From assembly GCA_023458095.1 (NCBI GenBank), contig JAEXAS010000009.1, positions 1-64,000 of the forward strand: a stretch of DNA of 64,000 nucleotides, in the 5' to 3' direction. A model generated the notes under the pieces. The model had not been told where the DNA came from. It saw only the letters and a program-made list of their open reading frames with translations, and made no database searches. Position numbers and translations under genes: made by a program. Numbering within the stretch: position 1 is the stretch's first letter; the number at the start of each line of letters is the position of its first letter. Source of the DNA: Actinomycetes bacterium (GTDB lineage Bacteria > Actinomycetota > Actinomycetes > Propionibacteriales > Propionibacteriaceae). Below are positions 1 through 7,775 of this stretch, piece after piece.

Positions 1-2
1 CG

Positions 3-272
3 GCGAACTTCACCGCCCCCGAGCCGGTCGATGTGTTCGCTGAGATCGAAGCCCAGAAGAAGGCTGACGAAGCCAATTCGGCAGCTTCGGTGCAGCAAGC
101 AATCGCTGAGGCCGAGGCCCTGGAGGGTCGCCGCTCGGCGCGGCTGGCCACCAAGCAGGAGCGGGACAATGCCCTGACGTCGGGTCCTGTCCCGCCGGCC
201 CCGCCGTCGGCGGCACCGGCCATGCCGCCGGTAGCTCCGCCCGAGCCGCCGCAGCCGGGGGCCGCGATCTGA
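3..272 (+). CDS. C-terminal fragment of an unrecognised protein (5' end outside window)
   Basis: An open frame enters from the left edge and ends at a TGA at 270-272. The visible part is about 89 residues. It has an Ala/Glu/Gln-rich stretch that probably forms a helix or coiled coil (for example EAQKKADEAN), followed by a Pro/Ala-rich low-complexity tail (PVPPAPPSAAP). There are no cysteines, membrane spans or recognisable motifs. The GTG at 33 is in frame, but the frame stays open to the window edge, so it is probably not the start. I do not recognise the family. The coding call rests on codon bias and amino acid composition. Confidence 0.5.
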   Translation, partial: ANFTAPEPVDVFAEIEAQKKADEANSAASVQQAIAEAEALEGRRSARLATKQERDNALTSGPVPPAPPSAAPAMPPVAPPEPPQPGAAI

Positions 273-330
273 GCGGGGCCTGGCGGGTCGCAGGATCGGG
301 GCGGCTTCTGGTTGTTCGGGGCGACTCGCA

Positions 331-364
331 CGCTGCCTTTCGCTACTCCCGCTGCCTTTCGCTA
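331..364. repeat. 15-bp direct repeat, two copies, 19-bp period
   Basis: CGCTGCCTTTCGCTA occurs at 331-345 and again at 350-364. The second copy supplies the stop codon of the minus-strand membrane protein (362-364). It looks like a minimal two-unit tandem duplication. No function is apparent. Confidence 0.6.
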
Positions 365-664
365 GTTCGGCGTGCTGTGGTGTGCCTTGAGGAAACTCGC
401 TGCGCCGGCGATTCCGCTGACTAACGCGATGCCTGCAGTGGTGAGGATGATCGGCTCGTAGCCGATGGATTCGAGAACGTTCAGGACGCCGCGATATCGA
501 CGGCTCTCAGAGCCGACGACATATTCCTCCCAAACACCGGGCATGGCCAAGGCGATGGTGATTGCTGTGAAGGTGAGGGTCACGACGGTCAGACCCCACC
601 AACTGGCGCCGCCGTCGTCGGGATCCTGATCAGTCGGTTGGTGTTCGGGCTGGTGTGCCGCCAT
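362..664 (-). CDS. Small two-span membrane protein, unknown function
   Basis: This is a 100-residue protein with a polar His/Asp/Gln-rich N-terminus (about 1-20). Two hydrophobic segments follow, at about residues 22-42 and 74-92, consistent with two membrane spans. Between them lies a basic and acidic loop (SESRRYRG) of about 30 residues. The ATG at 664 is preceded on the minus strand by AAGGGAG at a spacing of about 8 nt, which supports translation. It is a single-gene unit divergent from trmH. I do not recognise a family. Confidence 0.6.
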   Translation of the reverse strand: MAAHQPEHQPTDQDPDDGGASWWGLTVVTLTFTAITIALAMPGVWEEYVVGSESRRYRGVLNVLESIGYEPIILTTAGIALVSGIAGAASFLKAHHSTPN

Positions 665-866
665 CGTTTGCGTCTCCCTTCGAACCCGCGCTGTTCGGCG
701 CCTTCGGCCCTCGTCGTTCGACGCTGCATCGTGGCGCCGAACGGCACTCAGGATGTCCGAGGGTGGGCGTACTGATCAAACCCATTGGTGTTGCTGAACC
801 TTTCCGAGCCGGTGTGCTCGGCGTCGTCGCGCGGGCGGCCAATCCTTCTGGCTACAGTGACCCCTG

Positions 867-1733
867 ATGCTGATCGAGATCGAGGACCCCGCCGACGAGC
901 GGCTGTCGGACTATGTCCGGCTGCGCGAATCAGAGCTTCGGCACAGTCTGGAAGCCGCCCAAGGGCTGTTCATCGCCGAAGGCGCCAAAGTGATTCGACG
1001 CGCTATTCAGGCCGGTTACCGACCGCGGTCGTTTCTGCTGGCGCGGCGCTGGCTGGCCGAATTGGCCGATCTGGTGCAGGCCGATCCGCAGATTCCGGTG
1101 TACGTGGTCACCGAAGCGATCGCCGAAGCCGTCACCGGCTTTCACGTGCATCGAGGAGCCTTGGCCTCCCTGCAGCGGGTGTACCGACACAGCCTTGAGG
1201 AGTTGCTCGCACAATCACGCCGGCTGGTGGTCACCGAGGATCTGGCTGACCATGCCAATGTCGGGGCGGTGGCGCGCAATGCCGCCGGACTGGGTTGGGA
1301 CGGCATGCTGCTCAGCCCGGGCTGTGCCGACCCGCTGTACCGGCGGGCGGTAAAGGTGTCGATGGGGGCGGTGCTCACCTTGCCGTGGGCGCGGATGACG
1401 GACTCAGGTGAAGGCCTGGACCGGCTGCATCAGGCTGGATTCACTGTGGCTGCACTGGCCTTGAGTCCGACAGCGGTGGAGTTGGCTGCGTTCGCCGACC
1501 AGCTTCGAGATCAGCCAGCCAAGCTTGCCGTGCTGTTGGGCACCGAGGGTCATGGGTTGAGCGAATCCTGGCTGCGCCAAGCCGATGTGGTGGTGCGGAT
1601 CCCGATGCGGGCCGGGATCGATTCGTTGAATGTTGCTGCCGCGGCAGCCATCGCCTGCTACGCGCTCGGCGAGGACGCCGGCTTATCCGCCGCCGAAGTG
1701 GCCTTGGGGGACAACGGCCAGTCCTCGGGATAG
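867..1733 (+). CDS. TrmH/SpoU-family RNA 2'-O-methyltransferase
   Basis: A 288-residue SPOUT methyltransferase predicted to use S-adenosylmethionine to methylate a ribose 2'-OH in rRNA or tRNA. The N-terminal half (about 20-110) resembles the SpoU substrate-binding domain. The C-terminal half carries the three SPOUT motifs: NVGAVARNAAGLG with the key Asn and Arg, LGTEGHGLS, and the knot motif IPMRAGIDSLNVAAA. The target (23S rRNA versus tRNA) cannot be read from sequence. Its 3' end overlaps the convergent peptide deformylase gene by 76 bp, and both frames look genuine. Confidence 0.9.
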   Translation: MLIEIEDPADERLSDYVRLRESELRHSLEAAQGLFIAEGAKVIRRAIQAGYRPRSFLLARRWLAELADLVQADPQIPVYVVTEAIAEAVTGFHVHRGALASLQRVYRHSLEELLAQSRRLVVTEDLADHANVGAVARNAAGLGWDGMLLSPGCADPLYRRAVKVSMGAVLTLPWARMTDSGEGLDRLHQAGFTVAALALSPTAVELAAFADQLRDQPAKLAVLLGTEGHGLSESWLRQADVVVRIPMRAGIDSLNVAAAAAIACYALGEDAGLSAAEVALGDNGQSSG

Positions 1734-2299
1734 AGATGTGCCAACTCTGCGGCCTGGGCGTAGAGCTTGCGACGCAACCGGCTTGAAAGCCGATCGCCGA
1801 AGACGGTGCCGTTGAGGTGGTCGGTTTCGTGCTGCAGACAGCGGGCGAGCAGCCCGGTGCCTTCCACCGTGATCGGATTGCCATAGGCGTCCTGGCCCTG
1901 GACGACAGCGAAGTCCGGACGAGCCAGCGGCTGGTAGGCCCCCGGGAGCGACAGACAACCCTCATCGGTGGACTCGAAGTTGCGGGCGCCGCCTTCAGGA
2001 AGGATGAGCACGGGATTACAGACCACGCCTTGGCGGTTGATGTCGTCGGCGTCGGGGCAGTCATAGACGAACAGAGCCTTGCCGACGCCGACCTGGGTCG
2101 CGGCCAAACCCACCCCGTGGGATTCGCTCATCGTGGTGAACATGTCCCGAATCAGGGTGTGCAATTCCTCATCGAACTCGGTGATCGGTTCCGTGGGGGC
2201 ATGCATCACCGCCTCACCCCATCGGGTGATGCGTCGCAAACTTCCACCGGTCAGGAATTCATCCACAGCCACGCCTTGGCTCCTCTCAGACCGGGCCAT
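1658..2299 (-). CDS. def: Peptide deformylase
   Basis: Removes the formyl group from the N-terminal methionine of nascent proteins using a metal ion. All three family motifs are present: GVGLAATQVG, EGCLSLPG (Cys ligand) and QHETDHLNG (two His ligands and the catalytic Glu). A start at 2359 is possible but would run past the xerC start. The ATG at 2299 (MARSERSQ) or the GTG at 2266 (VDEFLTGG) gives a length closer to the family's usual 180-200 residues. The Ser/Pro/Ala C-terminal tail overlaps trmH in convergent orientation. Confidence 0.93.
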   Translation of the reverse strand: MARSERSQGVAVDEFLTGGSLRRITRWGEAVMHAPTEPITEFDEELHTLIRDMFTTMSESHGVGLAATQVGVGKALFVYDCPDADDINRQGVVCNPVLILPEGGARNFESTDEGCLSLPGAYQPLARPDFAVVQGQDAYGNPITVEGTGLLARCLQHETDHLNGTVFGDRLSSRLRRKLYAQAAELAHLYPEDWPLSPKATSAADKPASSPSA

Positions 2300-2357
2300 C
2301 TTACGGCTCTGGGCGTGCCCGCTTGCGCCTGCAACACCCGCAAGCGACTCTGAGGTC

Positions 2358-3299
2358 ATGGAGTCCGAGCCCGAGCTGTCGGCTGCGGCCTCGGCGATGC
2401 TGGACGAGTTCGCCGATTACCTGCGGCTGGAACGGGGGCGCTCCGAACACACAGTCCGCGCTTATCGGGGCGATCTGGAGGCCCTCTTCGCTCATCTGTC
2501 CCGGGTGGGGGACGGGGATCCGAAGCAGGTACGGCTGGGCGACCTGCGCACCTGGCTGGCCAATCAGCATGCGGCCGGAGCTCAGCGTGCCACCATCGCG
2601 CGGCGTGCGGCCGCGGTGCGGTCCTTCTTCGCGTGGGCGCATCACACCGGGCGTCTGCTCAGCGACCCGGCGGTGAACCTGCGCTCACCGCGGGCCCAAC
2701 GGCGCCTTCCGGTGACGGTGGAGGTCGCCCAGATCCGGGCGGTTCTGGACGCGGTGACCGCCTCGGCATCTGCGCAGACTGAACCGATCCAACGGGCCGT
2801 GGCTCGGCGTGACCTGGCCCTGCTGGAGGTCTTGTATTCCACCGGAGTACGGGTCTCGGAGGTCTGCGGCCTCGATCTGGATGATGTGGACTTCGACCGT
2901 GGCCTGGTGCGGGTCCTGGGAAAAGGTGGCAAGGAGCGCATCGCCCCGCTGGGACGCCCGGCAGTCCAGGCCCTGCAGGGTTGGCTGGAGTCACGATCCG
3001 AGTTGGCCGGTGCCCAGGCCCGACGAGCCGTGTTCGTCGGCGAACGTGGGCAGCGTTTGGACCCGCGGGTCGCCCGACGCATCGTGCATCGCAGCCTGGC
3101 CGCCGTCCCCGGCACTCCGGATGTGGGCCCGCACGGCCTACGCCACGCCATGGCCACCCATCTGTTGGAAGGCGGCGCTGATCTGCGCGCCGTCCAGGAA
3201 TTGCTGGGGCACTCCTCGCTGGCGACCACTCAGCTCTATACCCATGTCACCACCGAGCGACTGCGCAGTGCCTACCAGCAGGCTCATCCGCGCGCCTGA
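2358..3299 (+). CDS. xerC: Tyrosine site-specific recombinase XerC
   Basis: A 313-residue integrase that, with XerD, resolves chromosome dimers at dif. The N-terminal SAM-like core-binding domain covers about residues 10-95, with the typical LRLERGRSEHTVRAYRGDL. The catalytic domain shows the first Arg in STGVRVSEVCGL, the Lys in VLGKGGKERIAP, the HGLRHAMATHLL motif, LGHSSLATTQLYTHV and the terminal Tyr. The true start is the ATG at 2358 (MESEPELS). An open upstream extension to 2079 is antisense to def and lacks integrase features. The location beside the M23 peptidase and rpsB matches the mycobacterial order, which favours XerC over a phage integrase. Confidence 0.93.
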   Translation: MESEPELSAAASAMLDEFADYLRLERGRSEHTVRAYRGDLEALFAHLSRVGDGDPKQVRLGDLRTWLANQHAAGAQRATIARRAAAVRSFFAWAHHTGRLLSDPAVNLRSPRAQRRLPVTVEVAQIRAVLDAVTASASAQTEPIQRAVARRDLALLEVLYSTGVRVSEVCGLDLDDVDFDRGLVRVLGKGGKERIAPLGRPAVQALQGWLESRSELAGAQARRAVFVGERGQRLDPRVARRIVHRSLAAVPGTPDVGPHGLRHAMATHLLEGGADLRAVQELLGHSSLATTQLYTHVTTERLRSAYQQAHPRA

Positions 3300-3304
3300 G
3301 CCGG

Positions 3305-4222
3305 TCACAGATACAACTGGGGATCCACCAATCGGCCATCGACCCACACGCTGAAGTGCAGATGGCAGCCGGTGCTCCACCCGGTGGAGCCGACTGCCCC
3401 GACTGCTTGGCCGGCCCGCACGGCAGTACCGACGGCCACGGTGTAGCCACGGGCATGCAGGTAATGGGTCATCACATGGTGGCCGTTGACAACGCCGTGG
3501 TCGATGGTGAGCCGATTTCCGCTGGCTGAGTCATAGCTGCGCGACACGACCGTGCCGGCCGCGGCCGCAGTAATAGTGGTCCCGCAGCTGGCGCCGATGT
3601 CGACTCCGCTGTGCATTCGCCAGGTGTGGAAGATCGGGTGCAGCCGCATCCCGAAGGGCGAGCCGATGCGGCCAGGCACCGGCTGGAGCAGGACACCGGC
3701 GCCGGTGGTGGGCCGCCGAGACGCCAGATCGGCGGCGACATCCGCGGCCTCGGCCGGCAGCAGGCGTAGACCGGACGTGGGGAACAAGGTGGTCGGGTCC
3801 AGGTAGCGGCTGCCGGCCAGCCATCCGAGGTGCAGGCAGTCACCTCCGGCGCAAGGGTGACCGGCTTGCAGCACCCCGATCTGGTCGCCGGCGGCGACAG
3901 AGTCGCCCACTGGTCGGGTGGTGGTCACCGGTTCGTAGGTGGTGCGGGTATCGCCATGGCCGACCACCAGCACGGGTCGCCCGGCCACAGATCCGGCGAA
4001 GCTGATCTTTCCGGGAAGCGCAGCCACCACGACCGTGCCAGGCTCGGCGAGCAGATCGACGCCACGATGGCCGCGCGCCCAGGGCTGATCGGGGGGATCG
4101 AATCCGGTCACGATGGGGCCAGGGACCGGAGCCACCCCGGACTCGGCGCGCGCCGGAGTCGGCGCCAACAGGCACAGGATGCTGGTCAGCAGCACCAACG
4201 GAATCAGCCGTGGGAACATCAT
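3305..4222 (-). CDS. Exported peptidoglycan peptidase with two M23 (LytM) domains
   Basis: A 305-residue secreted protein. Residues 1-26 form a signal peptide ending in PARAE. The first M23-like domain (about 35-145) has the HRGVD zinc-ligand motif (H52, D56) but CLHLG at 129-133, so the first His of the HxH motif is Cys. The second domain (about 185-305) is complete, with HSGVD (H204, D208) and CHLHF (H287, H289). It should cleave peptidoglycan cross-links or activate other hydrolases, with the second domain catalytic. It is divergent from rpsB, as is the single-domain Rv2891 in mycobacteria. Possible starts are adjacent ATGs at 4222 and 4219. Confidence 0.9.
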   Translation of the reverse strand: MMFPRLIPLVLLTSILCLLAPTPARAESGVAPVPGPIVTGFDPPDQPWARGHRGVDLLAEPGTVVVAALPGKISFAGSVAGRPVLVVGHGDTRTTYEPVTTTRPVGDSVAAGDQIGVLQAGHPCAGGDCLHLGWLAGSRYLDPTTLFPTSGLRLLPAEAADVAADLASRRPTTGAGVLLQPVPGRIGSPFGMRLHPIFHTWRMHSGVDIGASCGTTITAAAAGTVVSRSYDSASGNRLTIDHGVVNGHHVMTHYLHARGYTVAVGTAVRAGQAVGAVGSTGWSTGCHLHFSVWVDGRLVDPQLYL

Positions 4223-4298
4223 GTCCCTAGCATCGGTAGTGAGACCGTGGCCAGGTCAGCGCACTGTGTGGCTGTGGATAACCCGACGAAGGCGCCGG

Positions 4299-4329
4299 TT
4301 GGCGGATGCGACCGCAGTCAGCGTAGAAT
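4299..4329 (+). promoter_or_regulatory. Candidate rpsB promoter
   Basis: TTGGCG at 4299-4304 and TAGAAT at 4324-4329 resemble -35 and -10 hexamers, separated by 19 bp, which is longer than ideal. The implied leader is about 180 nt. It contains a short hairpin, CCGTGG-tcc-CCACGG, near 4400-4415 that could be part of a ribosomal-protein autoregulatory leader. No known S2 leader motif could be confirmed by eye. Confidence 0.35.
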
Positions 4330-4513
4330 CGCTGGCGCAGTCTGGCAGATCCAGGCTGACTACGCATGTGGTTGTACCGGCAGTTGCCGGGCCGTAAGTC
4401 CGTGGTCCCCACGGGGTGGACGAGAAGGCGACCGCATCAGGCGGACCGAAACGCTCGGTTCGAACAACTCAACGCGGGTTGCGCGGTGCGCATCCGCACG
4501 GAAAGGAACGGCT

Positions 4514-5491
4514 ATGGCCGTCGTCTCTGCACGTCAACTGCTGGACAGTGGCGTTCACTTCGGGCATCAGACCCGGCGCTGGAACCCCAAGATGAAGAAG
4601 TTCATCTTCACCGAGCGCAATGGCATCTACATCATCGATCTGCAGCAGTCGCTGACCTACATCGATGCCGCCTACGCCTTCGTCAAGGAGACCGTGGCCA
4701 AGGGTGGTCAGATCCTGTTCATCGGCACCAAGAAGCAGGCCCAGGAGGCCATCGCCGAGCAGGCGACTCGCGTGGGCATGCCCTATGTCAACCAGCGTTG
4801 GCTGGGCGGCATGCTGACCAACTTCGGCACCATCAGCAAGCGCATCGCCAAGATGAAGGAGCTGGAGAGCCTCAACTTCGACGATGTCGCCGCCTCCGGT
4901 CTGACCAAGAAGGAACTGCTGCAGCAGAAGCGCAAGAAGGACAAGCTCGCCAAGACTCTGGGCGGCATCCGCGACATGCACCGCGTTCCGCAGGCCGTGT
5001 GGATCGTTGACACCAACAAGGAGCACCTCGCCATTGACGAGGCCCGCAAGCTGAAGATCCCGATCGTGGGCATCCTGGACACCAACTGTGATCCTGACCA
5101 CGTCGACTTCCCGATTCCGGGCAACGACGACGCGATCCGTTCGGTGGCGCTGCTCACCCGGGTGCTCGCCGACGCTGTGGCCGAGGGACTGCTGGCTCGC
5201 TCGACTGGTGCCGAAGCTACCGGTGAAGAGGCTGAGCCGATGCCCGATTGGGAGCGCGATCTGCTCTCCGCCGGTGCTGCGGCCCCCGCAGCCGAGGCCC
5301 CGGCCGAGGAGACTCCGGCTGCCGAGGCTGCCGTCGCGGAAGCTCCGGTCGAGGCAGCTCCTGCCGCTGAGGAGGCCGTCGCCGAGGCTGAGCCCGCCGA
5401 GAAGAAGACCGCCAAGGCCGCACCGAAGGCCAAGGCCGAAGACAAGCCTGCTGCCAAGAGCAAGCCGGCTCGCACTGCCAAGAGCGAATAG
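4514..5491 (+). CDS. rpsB: 30S ribosomal protein S2
   Basis: The core (about 1-240) is canonical S2: LLDSGVHFGHQTRRWNPKM, GTKKQAQEAI, RWLGGMLTNF and IPGNDDAIRS. The ATG at 4514 has GAAAGGA at 4501-4507. The open frame upstream to 3830 is antisense to the M23 gene and is not part of the protein. After residue about 255 there is a 65-70 residue low-complexity tail, first Ala/Glu/Pro-rich and then Lys/Ala-rich (ending KPARTAKSE). Such tails occur on S2 in several actinobacteria, and this one is long. The gene is cotranscribed with tsf, 15 nt downstream. Confidence 0.97.
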   Translation: MAVVSARQLLDSGVHFGHQTRRWNPKMKKFIFTERNGIYIIDLQQSLTYIDAAYAFVKETVAKGGQILFIGTKKQAQEAIAEQATRVGMPYVNQRWLGGMLTNFGTISKRIAKMKELESLNFDDVAASGLTKKELLQQKRKKDKLAKTLGGIRDMHRVPQAVWIVDTNKEHLAIDEARKLKIPIVGILDTNCDPDHVDFPIPGNDDAIRSVALLTRVLADAVAEGLLARSTGAEATGEEAEPMPDWERDLLSAGAAAPAAEAPAEETPAAEAAVAEAPVEAAPAAEEAVAEAEPAEKKTAKAAPKAKAEDKPAAKSKPARTAKSE

Positions 5492-5506
5492 AAAAGGGAC
5501 AACGTC

Positions 5507-6322
5507 ATGAGTGCGATCACTGCCGCCGACGTGAAGAAGCTCCGGGACGCCACGGGCGCCGGAATGATGGACGCCAAGAAGGCACTGACCGAGGCCGACG
5601 GCGATTTCGATGCTGCCGTGGAGATCCTGCGGGTCACCGGCCAGGCCAAGATGGCCAACCGGTCGGACCGTGAGGCCAGCAACGGGCTGGTCGCGGCCAG
5701 CGGGAACACCGTGATTCAGCTGGGCGCGGAGACTGACTTCGTGGCCAAGAATGCCGAGTTCGTCGCCTTGGCCAATGACATCGCCGCTGCGGTTGCTGCG
5801 GCTGGTGTCAGTGGCGTGGAGGCCGCGCACGCGGTGACCCTCGCCTCCGGCAAGCCGGTTGTGGAGGCCATCAATGAGCTGTCGGCCAAGATTGGCGAGA
5901 AGCTCGAACTGGCGGCTGCGGCCACCTTCGAAGGCCCTGCTGTGGTGTACCTGCATCGCCGGTCGGCCGATCTGCCGCCGCAGGTCGGAGTGATGGTCGA
6001 GCACGTCGGTGGCGACGAGGAATTCGTCAAGGGCATTGCGATGCAGATCGCCGCGATGTCGCCGGCCTACGTGACGCGCGAAGAGGTTCCGGCTGAGACC
6101 CTGGATCACGAGCGCAAGATCGCCGAGCTCACCGCGAAGGAAGAGGGCAAGCCTGATGCGATCATTCCTCGGATCGTGGAAGGACGGCTGTCCGGCTTCT
6201 TCAAGGAAGTGTGTCTGATCGAGCAGCCCAGCGTCTCTGATGACAAGAAGACGGTCGGTCAACTGCTGAAGGCGAATGGGGTTGAGGTGAAGCGTTTCGT
6301 GCGCTTCTCTGCAGGCTCCTGA
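5507..6322 (+). CDS. tsf: Translation elongation factor Ts
   Basis: EF-Ts (271 residues) is the guanine-nucleotide exchange factor that regenerates EF-Tu-GTP. The N-terminal UBA-like domain has LRDATGAGMMDAKKALTEA, followed by the signature GAETDFVAKN and the dimerisation-type core. Length matches the actinobacterial form. The RBS GAAAAGG lies just upstream of the ATG at 5507. It is the second gene of the rpsB-tsf operon, and a strong palindrome follows its stop codon. Confidence 0.97.
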   Translation: MSAITAADVKKLRDATGAGMMDAKKALTEADGDFDAAVEILRVTGQAKMANRSDREASNGLVAASGNTVIQLGAETDFVAKNAEFVALANDIAAAVAAAGVSGVEAAHAVTLASGKPVVEAINELSAKIGEKLELAAAATFEGPAVVYLHRRSADLPPQVGVMVEHVGGDEEFVKGIAMQIAAMSPAYVTREEVPAETLDHERKIAELTAKEEGKPDAIIPRIVEGRLSGFFKEVCLIEQPSVSDDKKTVGQLLKANGVEVKRFVRFSAGS

Positions 6323-6333
6323 ACAAAACAACC

Positions 6334-6373
6334 CGTCTGTGGCCGTCCAACCCTGGTTGGGCGGCCACAGACG
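6334..6373 (+). terminator. Strong hairpin after tsf, putative terminator
   Basis: A perfect 12-bp stem, CGTCTGTGGCCG / CGGCCACAGACG, encloses an additional CCAA/TTGG inner pairing with a CCCTGG loop. It sits 11 nt after the tsf stop and separates tsf from pyrH. There is no U-run on the plus side. The A-rich 6323-6332 would give a U-rich tail only on the minus strand, so termination may be Rho-assisted or L-shaped in the actinobacterial manner. Confidence 0.6.
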
Positions 6374-6469
6374 CATTCGGGGCCGGGCCTGGGTGCGCAT
6401 GAGGTGGGCGGGTTTCCGTTAGGGTGTTGGAGGTCCAGCCGGACCACGACGGTGCCTGAAGGAGTCTCT

Positions 6470-7183
6470 ATGCCCAGTCCCTATCGACGCGTCCTGCTGA
6501 AGCTCTCTGGTGAGGCATTCGGTGGCGGCAAACTCGGTGTCGATCCGGACGTCATTTCCAACATCGCCGCTCAGATCGCTGAGGTCGTCAATGCCGGGGT
6601 TCAGGTGGCGATCGTCACCGGTGGCGGCAACTTCTTCCGAGGGGCAGAGCTGCAGACCCGCGGCATGGATCGCGCCCGTGCCGACTACATGGGCATGCTC
6701 GGTACGGTCATGAACAGCCTCGCTCTTCAAGACTTCCTGGAGAAGGCAGGCGTGCCGACCCGGGTGCAGACCGCCATCACGATGGGGCAGGTCGCCGAGC
6801 CCTACATCCCGCTGCGCGCCATCCGCCACCTCGAGAAGGGCCGGGCGGTGATCTTCGGCGCAGGGTCGGGAATGCCCTTCTTCTCCACCGATACCGTCGG
6901 GGCGCAGCGAGCTCTGGAAATCGGGGCCAATGTGCTGCTGATGGCCAAGCAGGGTACCGACGGTGTCTACGACAGTGACCCCCGGACCAATCCGGCCGCG
7001 CATCGCTTCGATGAACTCACCTACGACGACTTCCTCGCCCGCGATCTGAAGGTCGCCGATGCCACGGCGGTCAGCCTGGCCCGCGAGCACCGGCTGCCCA
7101 TGGTCTTCTTCGACTTGGGCCAGGACGGCAACATCGCCCGAGTGGTGGCAGGTGAGAAGATCGGAACCACGCTGCATGCCTGA
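6470..7183 (+). CDS. pyrH: UMP kinase
   Basis: A 237-residue bacterial hexameric UMP kinase of the amino-acid-kinase fold. It phosphorylates UMP to UDP in pyrimidine synthesis. Motifs include RRVLLKLSGEAF, the nucleotide-binding VTGGGNFFRG, FGAGSGMPFFSTDT and the KQGTDGVYDSDPR segment. The ATG at 6470 follows GAAGGAG at 6458-6464. The frame extends upstream to 6404, but that part lacks family similarity. The gene order tsf-pyrH-frr-cdsA is conserved across bacteria. Confidence 0.96.
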   Translation: MPSPYRRVLLKLSGEAFGGGKLGVDPDVISNIAAQIAEVVNAGVQVAIVTGGGNFFRGAELQTRGMDRARADYMGMLGTVMNSLALQDFLEKAGVPTRVQTAITMGQVAEPYIPLRAIRHLEKGRAVIFGAGSGMPFFSTDTVGAQRALEIGANVLLMAKQGTDGVYDSDPRTNPAAHRFDELTYDDFLARDLKVADATAVSLAREHRLPMVFFDLGQDGNIARVVAGEKIGTTLHA

Positions 7184-7216
7184 AACAGTCACGAAGCCAA
7201 ACCGGAAGGACAACCA

Positions 7217-7774
7217 GTGATCTCTGAGATCGTTACCGATGCCACCCACAAGATGGCAGGTGCGGTGGAGCATACCCGGGAGGAATTCGCCGCCATCCGC
7301 ACCGGACGAGCGCATCCGGCCATGTTCAACAAGCTGTTGGTGGACTACTACGGTGCGCCCACGCCGCTGCAGCAATTGGCGACCTTTCAGGTGCCGGAGG
7401 CCCGCACGGTGTTGATCACTCCCTTCGACCGGGGCGCGATGGCCGGCATCGAGAAGGCCATTCGCGATTCCGACCTGGGCGTGAACCCGGCCAATGACGG
7501 CAATGTGGTGCGAATCGTGCTGCCCCAGCTCACCGAGGAACGGCGCAAGGAGTACATCAAGCTCGCCAAGAGCAAGGCCGAAGAGGGCCGGGTCTCGGTT
7601 CGCAATATTCGTCGCCATGCGATGGAAGGCGTCCACAAGCTGCTCAAGGAGAAAGAGATCGGCGAGGACGACTCCCGCGGTGCGGAGAAGCAGTTGGATG
7701 CGGTCACCAAGAAGCACACCGACATCGTCGACGAGCTGTTGAAGGCCAAGGAAGCCGAATTGCTTGAGGTTTAG
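7217..7774 (+). CDS. frr: Ribosome recycling factor
   Basis: RRF (185 residues, the standard length) works with EF-G to split post-termination ribosomes. Diagnostic segments are EEFAAIRTGRAHPAMFNKL, the DRGAMAGIEKAIRDSDLGVNP hinge region and the conserved VRNIRRHAM helix. It starts with GTG at 7217 with GGAAGGA upstream (7203-7209). The stop codon at 7772-7774 lies directly before the cdsA start. Confidence 0.97.
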   Translation: MISEIVTDATHKMAGAVEHTREEFAAIRTGRAHPAMFNKLLVDYYGAPTPLQQLATFQVPEARTVLITPFDRGAMAGIEKAIRDSDLGVNPANDGNVVRIVLPQLTEERRKEYIKLAKSKAEEGRVSVRNIRRHAMEGVHKLLKEKEIGEDDSRGAEKQLDAVTKKHTDIVDELLKAKEAELLEV

Positions 7775-7775
7775 C

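Noticed and set aside
694..741. TTCGGCGCC / GGCGCCGAA inverted repeat upstream of trmH
   Set aside because: A 9-bp GC-rich dyad with a 30-nt loop is expected often in such DNA. No promoter or terminator context was found.
4466..4476. GTTCGAAC-like palindrome in the rpsB leader as a second LexA box
   Set aside because: It lacks the second GTTCGA half-site at the right distance, so it does not match the SOS box.
3830..4513. N-terminal extension of the rpsB frame
   Set aside because: It is antisense to the M23 peptidase, while S2 similarity and a ribosome-binding site begin at 4514.
4469..6400. 643-codon open frame on the minus strand across rpsB-tsf
   Set aside because: It is a shadow of the two ribosomal/translation genes produced by high GC and codon bias, with His/Gly/Leu-rich, non-conserved translation.
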